In this document: positions 23,100-34,234 of the stretch, in pieces | Position numbering within the stretch: position 1 is the first letter of the stretch | How the letters are laid out: each line of letters opens with the position of its first letter | Assembly: GCF_000237925.1 (NCBI RefSeq) | Contig: NC_031502.1 | Coordinates: 124,001-188,000 of the forward strand | DNA length: 64,000 bases | Reading direction: 5' to 3' | DNA from: Schistosoma mansoni | Lineage: Eukaryota > Platyhelminthes > Trematoda > Strigeidida > Schistosomatidae | Translations under genes and position numbers: made by a program | The notes under the pieces: generated by a model | What the model saw: only the letters and a program-made list of their open reading frames with translations | Told to the model about the DNA's origin: nothing | Database searches by the model: none

Positions 23100-24940
23100 A
23101 ATTCAATACGAGTAACTGGTTTGGACGATTATTCACTTGGGTCAAGTGGTCATTGTCTGGATTTACATGTTTGCCAGCTTCTGGTAGATGACGTTACTTT
23201 CTATTCAGAAAGCAACTGATCACAATTAGACCCAGCACCTAGTAACTGAGTCCTTGAATTACTTAATACTATTAACTTGGATATTCTCGGCTTCTTAATT
23301 TCGACATCACTATGCTCCACCGTCCCATTTGTTAGCTTTTCTAGATGTACTGAAGTGTGGTGTGGATTTCAGTCAGTTTACGCCATTTACATTTAAATCT
23401 GGGCAAAACATATTCCAGTGAAGGCTTCCCATACTCTGAAGCTTATATGTAACCCCTACCATTAATTAAACACACGATAAAACTCCCTAAGCATGGGTTT
23501 GTTCACTCGGCTTACATTGAGGGTTGATAAAATTAACCAGCCGCCTAAAGAGTGGACGGGAAAGTGCTCAAGCCATGAATCAAATGGACGGGTTACAACT
23601 ATAAAATCGTTTCACACATCGTCCCTACAGTGGCTACGTTCACATGGTCGTACCTAACGATTAATTTGAATAAATTTATTTCCATTATGTGGGCATTAAA
23701 CAGACGGAGTGACTACCTTCTTCAATTTGGATGATATAGTTAGTAAAGTACCAGCATGAGGGTGTTGGCGCCGCATAGTCGACAGACAGACGAGAGCCTC
23801 AATACATTCCCAAGAAAGTATTTACTTAAGAAGTACGATAGCCGCTAGCAATTTATTAAAAACTTCTTTATTTTACCAGATACTAAAAACTGCTTCAAAG
23901 TGCATATTATGCTGCTTATTAGGGATTTCAAAAGGATACCAGACGACAAGACTTATTAGACAGAGGGACTTCCGCATTGTTAACCATGATCAATATTGAG
24001 CTTTAATTACACAACACGCGAAAGCACTATTTCGTGAGTTACTTTCCACGAACCATACATATACAAGCCTTGCACAACACAAAGTGTTTAAAAATATTAG
24101 ATGGTCAGTGGGAGAAAAATAAGTCATTTGGGGGTTACCTCAGAAAATAGAAACGCCGGCTAGGCATATCATTATCAGAAAGATGCAACAAAAAAACCGT
24201 CCTAGCCTACTACTTGGTTGTTCGTCTTATGTACTATGTTGGAAGCAGGGTTAGGTGATTTAAAAGAGGGGAACTTATGCTTTAACAAACTTGAAAGTGA
24301 CCAGTGTGTGCTGAAAGATCATAGGTAGCTAAAATAACTCCCAGTTGACTAGAGAACTGAATTCTAATGCAGCACAAGCTGATCCATAGGTACCTTCTAC
24401 TGGGGCTTACTGCAATTGCCCCAGTGTTTAGCAAATGGAACAAACTGAGCTGCTTTAATATCACAAGGGCCAACAACGTCAGCCAGAGCTCAAGGCTCTA
24501 TGTCGACTTCCTACAATCAACACGTCCTAGGCCTCTCTCTACGAAAAAAATATGCTTGGCATTATTTCAAAAACTCCCACCAGGTCACCAACAAAAGAGA
24601 AAAACGAAGCCGATCCGCATTAAGAATACATTTACTTCCACACAATCCTTGACTAACCCTGAAGGGAATCGAAACCGAACTGCGTCACTCAGTCTACTCA
24701 AACAACCGATTGATCGAGATTCAAAATATTGTGAGTTTAGTCCAAGACCAGGAAGTCATAAGCTCGTATCTTTCTTTATTGAGTTTGTTTCCATTTATTT
24801 GGCATTGTGGCTGCATGCACTGACACGTTCTATTTTTTTTCTTTTCCAGGACGGCTTGGAAAGAATGATGAAGTTTGTGAAGAACCGAGATTTCGATTGT
24901 AATTTGTTTTACGATTATTATACTGTATTTCATGGCTCTT
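23100..24940. other. Intergenic, no recognised gene
   Basis: The largest frame is 192 codons on the plus strand (24367-24945), starting MQHKLIHRYLLL, with basic and Ser/Thr-rich parts. I recognise no domain. It runs up to a fossil LTR-type boundary near 25.06 kb and may be part of an old element. Confidence 0.3.
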
Positions 24941-24949
24941 TATAGTAAG

Positions 24950-25145
24950 GAAAGACGACCAGACAACCTAGCAAGCCATCAGAAGAGTTTTTACCAAGGA
25001 CAAACTCGTTGGGTTTAAACTTCTGACTGGCCATGTCGTAGGGTCATCATTACCTCACTAAGGGGGAGTGATCTGTATCTGTAAATAATTCACCAAAATA
25101 AATAGCTGTAAGTGTTCGACATTGGATGCTGACCACATAAGTTTT
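24950..25145 (+). mobile_element. Possible LTR-type fossil end
   Basis: A purine run (AAGGGGGAG) directly precedes TGATCTGTA at about 25071. This is the layout of a polypurine tract followed by the start of a 3' LTR. Only the boundary is visible; there is no matching second repeat and the element is broken. The call rests on layout alone. Confidence 0.25.
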
Positions 25146-25146
25146 A

Positions 25147-26330
25147 GTGGACTCGTTTAGCTGGAGGAGCTCGGACATGCATCCGTACCAGAACACGTTA
25201 CAGAGCGGCGTGGGAAGCATCTTCTACGATCATCGTAAGTATTTGTCGGCAACTGCCAGGTTTAGGACCACTCACATAATTTCTCCAGGTTGTTTTGTAG
25301 TTCTAAGCTATCACTCTTACTTTGTATCGCTCTCCATATCTTGACATCGTCAGCATATAGCAAGACCTATGATGATAGTAGACGAGGGAAGTCATTCACA
25401 TACAAGGGGAGTATCACTGGCCGCAAAACTGTACCCTGGGGGACTCCACTAAGCACAGTTTCCCAGCTAGACAACTTGGAGTTGACCCGTACTCATTGTT
25501 GACGCCCAACTATAAAGTCTTTTATCCACATCAATAAATTTCCTCCAATCCCGACATTTTTTAGCTTATATAACAGCCGGTTGTGCGGAACTTTGTCAAA
25601 AGCTTTGCTGAAATCGATGTTGGCCACGTCTACAGGTAACTTTTGGTCCTTAAGAGCACACCAGCTTTCACGAGTGACCAATAACTTAGTGAGACAATAA
25701 TAACCTGTTTTAAAACCATGCTGCTTCTCTGAAAGGATCCGGCTTTCATCAAGGTACTTAAACAGCTCCTTCGAATAATCTTTGCTAAGATTTTAACAAC
25801 CACATTAATTAGGCTAATGGGTCGGTAATTCTCAGATTTATGTTTCGTACCTGTTTTGAAGACAGAACTTACTATGGCGTTCTTTCAGTCTTTCGGTAAA
25901 CGACCCTGGGTTACGGATAGATTTAAACGTATACTTAAAGGGTTCGCAACAAAGTTGGCTAATTCCTTCAGTAACCTAGGATGCAGTTCATCGGGTCCAG
26001 TGGATTTGCCTATGTCAGGCTTATTTAGCAGACCAACAACATCGAGTTCTTTAATGGTCACGCTGTCCAGTGTTTGTGTGGGGGGTTTTCATGGACTGGT
26101 GGGAAGGATGTTTCCATGGTATATACATTGCTAAAAAAGTTTGAGAATACTTGAGCTTTGCCAAAGTCGTCCTCCACTAGTGATGAGGCAGTACTGTCCC
26201 CACATAGCACAGGAATATTTCCTCTTCTTTTTGTTCTTTGATTTATAAAGGAATACAAGCGTTTAGGACATTCTATGGATTCCTTAGCAATTTTCTCTTC
26301 GTACAGCTTTCATCACTTACGGAGGGTGAA
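25147..26330 (-). mobile_element. CR1/jockey-type LINE fragment, broken
   Basis: On the minus strand, RT-domain pieces appear in order. First is a pre-RT segment (KRLYSFINQRTKRRG, 26058-26258), then DFSKAFDKVPHNRLLYKL (25493-25681), then SGVPQGTVL and LLYADDVKIW near 25.35-25.45 kb. The SKAFDKVPH and VPQG motifs are typical of CR1/jockey-like LINEs, unlike the RTE copies here. Several stops and frame changes interrupt it. No 5' ORF and no clear 3' repeat tail are seen. Confidence 0.8.
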
Positions 26331-26479
26331 TTAATAAGACCCATTGTTCATCAGCGCATTATATTAGTGATATATGGCAGACGGCTATATTTACCTGAAT
26401 GCGGTTGCAGTTAACGCGCGACAGCGAGAGAGCTTCCTGAAAAGTTTGCCGTAATAGAAGATTTGAGACTGGAAAAAAA

Positions 26480-26700
26480 TGCAGGACTGGATGGAAAACC
26501 TGGGGAACTTACGTATGTATTGTGATACCTCTGGTGAAACCAAAGAAATATTATTCTTCACCTTATTGTTAACTCACTTTAACCCTAAATCGGAAATAAC
26601 TGTTTTTGCTGATGTTTCTAATTATGGTGTTTGTCTTCTTATTAGCCATCATTTTCCAGATGATAAGGAAAAATCTGTAAATTATGCGCCACGAGCATAC
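26480..26700 (+). mobile_element. Gypsy-like RNase H fossil fragment
   Basis: The plus frame holds a segment like the start of a gypsy-type LTR retrotransposon RNase H domain, around VFADVSNYGVCLLISHHFPDD. It is only a fragment of a broken element. It runs directly into a diverged copy of repeat A, so the two may share history. Confidence 0.55.
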
Positions 26701-27152
26701 AGCCACTGTCAAGGAAGTCCTACTCATTGCCTTCTCATAATGAGAATGTTTTTTACGAAGTTGAAAGGACGAGAAGCTAATATCTGGCGCTTTCATAGGG
26801 CTAGTCGACATGGAGGATCCACCCAGGGATGTTGGCGGACCTTAACTCTAAATCAGTGGTGCACATGAATTTCAGGATCTTAAGGAACAAATGGTGTATG
26901 AACCAATTGCTGGTGACTGTCTACCATGGGACTGCATCTCCTGACGTTGCTCCACTGCCTTGTGGATTAGACCCTTAGGTCTAGGGCTCGGAGAGTTGCC
27001 CTCTAATAAAACCACCGGCTTCCGTTTGAGCGCCGGGGCAATGTCCCACTCCTCACAGAAATCGAACGGCAAAGTGTAGAATATATATATGTGGTGAGTT
27101 CTTGCACCAATGTCTATGTATTTAAACAAATAGTAAATAAATAAATAAATAG
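26700..27152 (+). repeat. Repeat A copy 3, diverged
   Basis: From the GGAAGTCCTACTCA block to the A-rich AAATAAATAAATAAATAG end it follows repeat A, but with more substitutions than the other copies. The usual first 100 bp are replaced by the RNase H-like sequence upstream. Confidence 0.6.
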
Positions 27153-27154
27153 TG

Positions 27155-28780
27155 TGTTATTTTTATTCTAATAAAATGTTTGATGATTGTAAATCCCCGT
27201 CTCAATATAAATCCAATTGAATTACAGAAAGGTCTAATTCTAGCCTTATTCTGATACTATTTCTATTTCAGTTCACTTGGGTACACTCATTCTTATTATC
27301 ATTATTTGTTTATTACTACTGTATGTTCTAGTTCACCTAACTGCATAGCTACATATTCTGGAACATTTTTATCGTAGTTCTTACTTGATTATAGTGTCTC
27401 CAGTAATCAAGTATGAAAATAAGGAATATAAAAATAGGTCAATTCAACTTTCTCTAAATGTAAACAATCAACTATAAAATAATAGTTGTACAAGAAATGA
27501 AATTAACTACTAGTTATTCATACCAAACGTTCTTAAAACAAGCAGGGAACGTGCTTACATCCGAATTATTTGAAGTAGAAGCAGTCAGTTCATAAAGTAA
27601 CCACCGAAGTATAGTACATGGCAACCACCAAAAACAATATTAGGTAGGACAAAGATGAAATAGTTATAAGAAGGTTCGGTGTCACTAATCGGTTAGTCAA
27701 TTTCGGAATCTGTAATCACTACAAATTAACAAATGTGAACGTAATATATGAAAAGCAGTAGATGTTAGAAAAACATTATGTAGAAAGAGGAACGAAGAAG
27801 TTTTGTCATATGGGGTATATGTCTGAGGAATTTTCACGTACATACATGCATACCAGAAGTTCCTGACAAATAAAATCTACAAATAAGGTGAAAAGTAAGG
27901 CTCGCAGTGTATCGTTTGGCGTTCCAGATCATATCAAGGTACGTCAGTGATGATATCACAGAGACGCAGTGTTCATTATTGCTACCGTCCGTAACCTTTT
28001 CTCATACAAGGATATCAAAGTCAACCGAATCAGAAGTCAAGAATGAAGTGATACGAAGATATATTTGAATAATTGTTGATTTATTGAAGGGTATACAATC
28101 TGAGCTGGCCAACTGTCGTAAGAGATGCGTAGCAGACGCACAAAAACGTTATCTAATGTGTGTTTGACCGAGCGCCTTCAGCTAAGGGTAAGCCCAGCAA
28201 ACCTTATGAGGTCGGCTTAAATTTAAAGACCTACAAACCATTTATTTTAAAAGATTTTTTGCCATTTCAAGTGAACGGGAAGTTGACGTAGCTTGTTCAA
28301 TAAAGTTAGGTATCGTAAAAGACACCAACTACCATAGTGTTTCTCTCTTGAATCGACATAACTAACTTATTTTTATTAAAAATTCTTCTACTGAAGATCC
28401 TTTGAATGACCGTATATTTTGAATAAACGTTTCCACAATAAATGAAGGTGAATAAATGCAGCACAATCATAAATCACAAAAGGCAAACAAATTACATGTA
28501 AACACTCAAGTTAATTTAATACAGGCATATGTAAAGACCAACTGAATCATATTAGAATCACAGCTGGAATTCGTATAAATCTTACATAGTTGTTACCTCT
28601 TCATTTTTTAAGTCTAACATCTGATAATTTGAAATTGTGCTTACGATTCTTGGTAAGTACTAACCTAGTCATCAAATAAATTCAAACTTACTTGAAACTA
28701 CTTAAAAAGTATTAAGTAGTAAAATTATCTAATTTGGATTTTGGAAAACTCACACATTAACCTATAGTCTTCTATCATTA
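27155..28780. other. Intergenic, no feature seen
   Basis: AT-rich sequence. No frame above 85 codons with recognisable content, no tRNA-like box pair and no repeat family from elsewhere in the window. Confidence 0.5.
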
Positions 28781-28787
28781 TCAAAAC

Positions 28788-28862
28788 TTTATTGTGGTAT
28801 GGCAACTTGAACCGATGTACGTACGTACGAAGTTCTACGTTGTGACTGACTGACTGACTGAT
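28788..28862 (+). mobile_element. 3' tail of RTE-type LINE (subfamily A)
   Basis: It reads GTGGTATGGCAACTTGAACC, then GTACGTACGTACGAAGTTC, and ends in TGACTGACTGACTGA. This is the exact 3' end type seen at 61.3 kb, with the TGAC simple-repeat tail. Confidence 0.75.
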
Positions 28863-29334
28863 CAAAACTTCATTATTTGACAGAACTTTAGCTTCAATTG
28901 GTAGTATGAAACTTACTTTTTGTTTAAATATTATAGTTCCTTTTTTTAATAAGTTAACCAGATAGTCTTGTCTCAATTAATACATTAATTATTAACATCA
29001 ATTACAGGGGCTAACTTCATAAATAACCTAAATAATATGGCATAAAAACCTGACAGCAGGATTAATATTTGCATTCATGTCCATCTCATTTAAAAATAAA
29101 GATCTTGAAGAAACTATTAACACTTTCCTCAACAATCTTTTGTCACTTACCCCAACTAAATCTATCACGAGGTTAGAGGCAATCGACAGGAAGTCTTACA
29201 TTTAGATTTTGTTCTAGTTACGACTTGTTAATCGTTCGTTGTTTAATAACAAAAGTATATTATCAATTGATGTAAATATATCATGCCTACAAGAGTTTAC
29301 TGATGATCCCAGAAATTTAAAAGTGACATCTCTC

Positions 29335-29690
29335 AATGTGTAATTAGACAAACCAAAGAAAACAGAAAGATATTACAATTAGAGACTGACCAGTTGCAGT
29401 CCTAACACATCGATGGGAAGATTCAAACAAACAATATTAAATAAAATTAAACTTCACCCTATCGCACAAGCAAGTGGCTACCAGGACTCAGTGGCCGAGT
29501 GGATAATGCGATGGCGTTTGAAGCGAAAGCTACTGGGTTCGAGTCCCAGAGTGAACATCAACTCTGAGATGCAGGTACATCCAACTGACGAGTCCCAAGT
29601 AGGACGAAACGCGTCTTGTCCTGGAATCCACTGCTATCCACTATCCATCTTCGCTTACCATAGATATTACAATGGCTTGAAAATCAAACA
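29335..29690 (+). mobile_element. Sm-alpha-type SINE with partial upstream copy
   Basis: The tRNA-like head CTCAGTGGCCGAGTGGATAA (A box, 29487 on) and GGGTTCGAGTCCCAG (B box) give an internal RNA polymerase III promoter. A hammerhead core follows (CTGACGA at 29585, GAAAC at 29606-29610) and the unit ends at CTTCGCTTACCAT. The 150 bp before the head (GAGACTGACC ... GGGAAGATTCAAAC) match what follows a unit at 32 kb, so this is a partial head-to-tail pair. Confidence 0.8.
29574..29635 (+). ncRNA. Hammerhead ribozyme in SINE, near-intact core
   Basis: Stem I 5' strand TCCA(A), core CTGACGA, stem II closed by TCC/GGA, core GAAAC, then a very short stem III before GTC and the stem I 3' strand CTGGA. 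All conserved core positions fit. Stem I is weakened by one change (CCAA for CCAG). The short stem III is as in the known Sm-alpha ribozyme. Confidence 0.7.
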
Positions 29691-30269
29691 AAAAGCCATC
29701 ATTATTGCGAAGTCTATTTCAATTTAGTATACCTAATAGTTCATATATAACAAATATGGAACACTGTAATAACAGCAACTACATCAATATTATAAAACAA
29801 ACGGAAAAGTAAAAGAAAATGAGGAATGTCACATCATAGATTACAAAGATGGTGAAAATAGGAAATTATGACAATTAAAAGTATTCAAATTGATGAACTA
29901 ACTAAGAATTCCCGAAATAGTGCCATTTAAGGCGGGTAGAAATATTTGAGCAGAACTGGAAGCACTCTATTTGGGATTCGTAATGAGCACGCAACCAAGT
30001 ACAAAGGAATCATTAATTAGTGCAAATACCACACAAACTCCTACTAATAACTCTTGAATCTGATAGATCGTTAGGGTTTCTGTTGAATTCTTAAATTTTG
30101 GTTTATAATATCAAAGTTTAACTTACATTTTATGTAAAGCTCTGTAGTATAATAGTTAAAATGTTTGTCGATATCAAGGAAAACCCTTTTTATTCTATCA
30201 TAAAATGGAATAAAAAGCGGTATACCTGAGAGATTCTTATTTCTCGCTATTCAAAAACTGAAAATAATA

Positions 30270-31160
30270 CGTTACTTACTTACTTACACATGTTACTCTC
30301 AATGGAGCATAGGCTGCCAACCAGCATTCTCCAGCCCACTCTGTCCTGCGCCTTCCTTCCTAGTTCTGTCCAGTTCTTGTTTATTTTTTGCATGTCTGTT
30401 TCCATTTCTCGGTGTAAGGTGTTCTTTGGTATTCCTCTTCTCTTTTGACCGTCAGGATTCCATGTGAGGGTTTGCCATGTGATGCAGTTGGGTTATTTCC
30501 TCAATATGTGTCCTATCACTTCCAGCGCTTCTTCCTGATTTCTCCCCCCACTGCAATCTCTCTTGTTCTCCCTCACAGTAGGTTGTTGCTGATAGTGTCT
30601 GTCCAACGGATGTTAAGTATCTTGCGTAAACAACTGTTAATAAACACCTGTATCTTCTGGATAATGGCTTTCGTAGTTCTTCACGTCTCCGCCCCATACA
30701 GTAGAACTGTCTTGACATTTGTATTGAAAATTCTGATCTTGGTGTTGGTTGACAATTGTTTTGAGTTCCAGATGTTCTTCAGTTGTAAATATGCTGCTCT
30801 TGCTTTGTCGATCCTCACCCTCACATCTGTATCAGATCCACCGTGTTCATCAATGATGCTGCCCAGATATGTAAAAGTTTTTACATCCTCCAAAGCTTCT
30901 CCGTCAAGTGTGATTTCATTAGTGCATGTTGTATTGTATCGGAGAGTCTTGCCTTTCCCTTTGTTTATATTGAGACCTACTGCTGCTGAGGCTGCTGCTA
31001 CACTGGTCGTTTTCTCCTGCATTTGTTGTTGCGTGTGATAGAAGAGCCAGATAATCTGCGAAGTCTAAATCGTCCAGCTGCATCCTAGCTGTCCACTGTC
31101 CAACATAAACCAATGATTTTTTATCAAAATTTCCCTTCTTTATCACAAAACCTTGAATAA
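30270..31160 (-). mobile_element. Second RTE-type LINE family, 5'-truncated
   Basis: Minus frames give LDDLDFADYLALLSH, a decayed (F/Y)ADD catalytic motif, near 31.06 kb. Then come GLNINKGKGKTL, TFTYLGSIIDEHGG and IRIFNTNVKTVLLYGAET (30681-31022). The protein differs from the copies at 8.7 and 19.7 kb, so this is a separate RTE lineage; the copy at 49.5-51.4 kb is its relative. The 3' end has a repeated ACTT motif near 30276. It is broken by frame changes. Confidence 0.82.
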
Positions 31161-31409
31161 GTAACTTTATTGGTGACGGGTGGGCTGAAGGCGTAAAAAA
31201 TGTTAAAATAGCTAGTTGTTTCTAAACATGACTTTTCCATATCGCTAATTATTTAGCAAATATGTTAATAAAAAAATTTTAAGTATTCAGTGACTTTCTA
31301 TGTAACTATTTACGGCTATGTAAAGCATTCTGAAGTTAATAGGTATTCCGATAAATGAGATTCCGTAACAACGGTTCTATTACATTAAGATCAGTTTGTA
31401 AAAACTAGT

Positions 31410-31600
31410 GACTATCTGGACTCAGTAGCGAAGTGCATAACCCGATGATGTTTGAAGAGGGCGGTACTGGGCTTAAGCTCCTGAGAGAACATCAACTATG
31501 GGATTCTGGTACATCCAGCTGATGAATTCCAAATAGGACGAAACACACGTTTTGGATTTCACTGTTAAATATTAATCATCTTTGCTTAAAGCTAATTATA
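31410..31600 (+). mobile_element. Sm-alpha-type SINE, decayed head
   Basis: The head ACTCAGTAGCGAAGTGCATAA is a mutated A box; the B box is poor. The hammerhead core is still there: ATCCAG, CTGATGA (31519-31525), AATAGGAC, GAAAC. The cleavage-site GTC is changed and the GATTTCACTG end is recognisable. Confidence 0.65.
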
Positions 31601-31849
31601 AGCTATTATGAAACTAATAGTCATTTTAAAACTCTTATAATTTTGTACATTTTATTACTGGAAAAATTTACTTGATTCACATAGACTTCACCCTCATAAT
31701 TTGAAAGTGACTTCAGAATCTCAAGGTATTACACAGGATCGTCTCCTCAGTATAGTTACAGCTATAAATTCTTATGATTGACCATATGTGGTAGAGTTGT
31801 TAGTAATATGAAATGGAGATTTGTAGCTTTGGTGGATGATTTTGATGGA

Positions 31850-32255
31850 GTTTTGTTCTCTGAGCTGGATGCTTGGGTCGTCTAGCTTTCATCGTCCTTC
31901 TGAACGATATCAACAGCACAAACTTCGGGCAGAAGCATAATAATTCACTTAGTATTGTTTGTTTGAATCTTCCCATTGATGTTTTTGGACTGCAAATGGT
32001 CAGTCTCTAATTGGCATATGTGCATACTGTGCATTTTGCCTCGATATAGCCTAAATTCACAAGCATGGTAAGCGAAGATGGATAGTGGATAGCAGTGGAA
32101 TCCAGGACAAAACGCGTTTCGTCCTGTTTGGGGCTCGTCATCTGGATGTACCTACATCTCAGAGTTAATGTTCACTCTGGGACTCGAACCCAGTACCCTC
32201 GCTTCAAACGCCATCGCGTTATCCACTCGGCCACTGAGTGCTGATAGCATAATAT
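31850..32255 (-). mobile_element. Sm-alpha-type SINE with downstream partial unit
   Basis: On the minus strand, CACTCAGTGGCCGAGTGGAT and GGGTTCGAGTCCCAG form a good A/B box pair. A hammerhead follows with one core change (ATGACGA in place of CTGANGA), then the CTTCGCTTACCAT end. Next comes the GAGACTGACCATTTGC ... GGGAAGATTCAAAC block that precedes the head in the 29.3 kb copy. Confidence 0.75.
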
Positions 32256-33156
32256 GTATGCAAAATATATGATCAAGGGGTGACATTATTTTAAGGTTTA
32301 ATATTACTAAGGGAAGACACATCGTAATGGTTATTTATCCTACAAGAGTACATTATTAGGTAGCCAAATAGTCTTTAATTTTAATCATTAAGATAACGTT
32401 ATTCTTATTAGGACATTATTTCGCTTTTAATTTCTATTTGGATTAGTCCATGGCTTTATTTCTTCATTCAATAGTTTCATGTTTTTTCGAAATGCTTATC
32501 TATTCCGTATGTCTTGTGTAACGAAGTGGTCGTAATGGGTTGACATTAGAATCACGGCTCGTATTATCCCCTACCACCCTTTTTTTTCGAAAATGAAGGA
32601 TGTGAAAAAAATTTAGCAATTGGTGATTGGTGAATTTGTTTTTGAATGTGTGTGCTCAAGTGCAAATGAACAAACATTTTGTCACCTGTAATAATTTTTT
32701 TAATTGGTTGTAAATGGTGCAGTTTTGTAATTTGATTCGTTCAAATCAAACTAGAATAAAGTTCTTTTATTGGATGTAAGAATTGACATTTTTACATCGG
32801 ATTATTATTTACAATAATTAACTATTTTCGCATTGTTCCATCAGAGTTTTGTAAAAAAAATTTTAACTTCGGCAAAAACAAAAACAAATCCATTTCATTA
32901 CCCTGCTATACTGCTGTTAGTGAATGTATATCGGGATAACTTCTTTTTTTATGAAGTAGAAATGCAACTAAAGTTATCAGTTATCGTGACAAGAGTAATA
33001 ATAATAATGTGTAGATCATTGAAAGTTAATTTTTGAAAAAACTGACAGCTGTTATTAATAGTTGATAATGGTGATTATTGAATTAGCAAAGGGTAGTCTC
33101 AAATGTTTAATACACAATTAGTAAACATATTTCCATTTAAAAGACAAATAATTTTT

Positions 33157-33204
33157 GAACCGAAGAATATTTCTTTTTCCGATAAAATTCTTCTTCAGGG
33201 TTCC
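33157..33204 (-). ncRNA. Hammerhead ribozyme, left arm of Penelope-like element
   Basis: On the minus strand: GAACC (stem I), CTGAAGA (core), a short stem II ending ATCG, GAAA (core), an A-rich stem III closed by TTCTT, cleavage after TTC, then GGTTC pairing with GAACC. All core residues are present. Stem III has one unpaired A. Confidence 0.65.
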
Positions 33205-33311
33205 AAAATAAAATAATTCCCAAAAAAATTGGCCAAGGTTAAAGGCAAAGTACATCGTTTAATGCGTGTAAATTTAGGAATGTCAAATCAAATAGAATTT
33301 CTACGCGTCCA

Positions 33312-33728
33312 ATGGTGACACCGAGGCTTAAAGATGAAGTTCCTAGAATGACCACTTCATTTTGTATTTATCAGTTCGACTGCTCCTGTGGAGCAAGTTA
33401 TATTGGTCGAAGTTCTAGGAATCTACATTTTCGTGCTCGTGAACACCTCCCAGCGTGGCTAAGCAAAGGTCTGATGAAGAAAGTAAACAGCTCGATTTTG
33501 GCCCATTTAGTACAAACTGGTCATAGTGCCAGTATAAACCAATCTTTTTCAATTATTTTTAGGGTCAGTAATTTTTTGCCTAAGCTTGTCAGGCTTAAAG
33601 TCCTTCAAATGGCGGAGGCAGTAGCCATCAGAATGAAGAAACCTGAGCTATGTGTACAGAAGAAATATCTCCAACCCCTACTTCTCCCTTGGCCAACCAC
33701 AAGGCCAATTAATGAACAATCATCTTAG
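33312..33728 (+). CDS. GIY-YIG endonuclease region of Penelope-like element
   Basis: A 138-codon frame ends at TAG. Near residue 20 it has IYQFDCSCGASYIGRSSRNL, followed by FRAREHLPAWL. The pattern (Y-x-C-x-C before a YIGR motif, then R..EH) is the C-terminal GIY-YIG nuclease of Penelope-like elements. ILAHLVQTGHS and QMAEAVAIRMKKPELC are the usual downstream blocks. The upstream RT domain has been lost in this copy, so the ATG is probably not a natural start. Confidence 0.85.
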   Translation: MVTPRLKDEVPRMTTSFCIYQFDCSCGASYIGRSSRNLHFRAREHLPAWLSKGLMKKVNSSILAHLVQTGHSASINQSFSIIFRVSNFLPKLVRLKVLQMAEAVAIRMKKPELCVQKKYLQPLLLPWPTTRPINEQSS

Positions 33729-34194
33729 CTATTGTATGACCTAATTTGACTATGTACTTACGACCTTTCGTAGTCAAATGTAATTGTCTCTTATCTTTAT
33801 TCACAAATCTTTGTATTTTATTATTGTTATTATTATTATTGGTTAAATATCATTATTAATCCCCCCTAAACATGATTCATTCACATCGCATTGATCCCTC
33901 CTTATTACGTCTCACTAATTTTTCACACATCTAGTCTTCCACTTAATCGAATTGTAATTGCACTATCATATATCTCTCTCACCCTATCTGACCCATATTT
34001 ATATTCTGATCACAGATCTTAAATTTTCACTTTACGTATATACAGATTCAAGTTAACATTCTATATGAGTCATATCAACATTAACAATTTTATTCTATTT
34101 GATTTGACATTCCTAAATTTACATGCATTAAACTATGTACTTTGCCTTTAACCTGGCCAATTTTTCGGATTATTAATATGGATATATAATTGTA

Positions 34195-34234
34195 GAACCT
34201 GAAGAGAATTTATCGAAAAGAATATTCTTCGTTC
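34195..34234 (+). ncRNA. Hammerhead ribozyme, right arm of Penelope-like element
   Basis: GAAC (34195-34198), CTGAAGA (34199-34205), a minimal stem II, GAAA (34215-34218), a palindromic AAGAATATTCTT stem III, cleavage after C34230, then GTTC (34231-34234) pairing with GAAC. Compared with the left arm, both stem I strands are one base shorter, so pairing is kept. Confidence 0.7.

Noticed and set aside
29487-29556. Genuine leucine- or serine-like tRNA gene
   Set aside because: The A and B boxes are good but the acceptor and anticodon stems do not close, and the sequence continues into a SINE body with a hammerhead.
30445-31038. 197-codon plus-strand ORF as a membrane protein gene
   Set aside because: It is the antisense shadow of an RTE LINE; the minus strand carries the LINE motifs.
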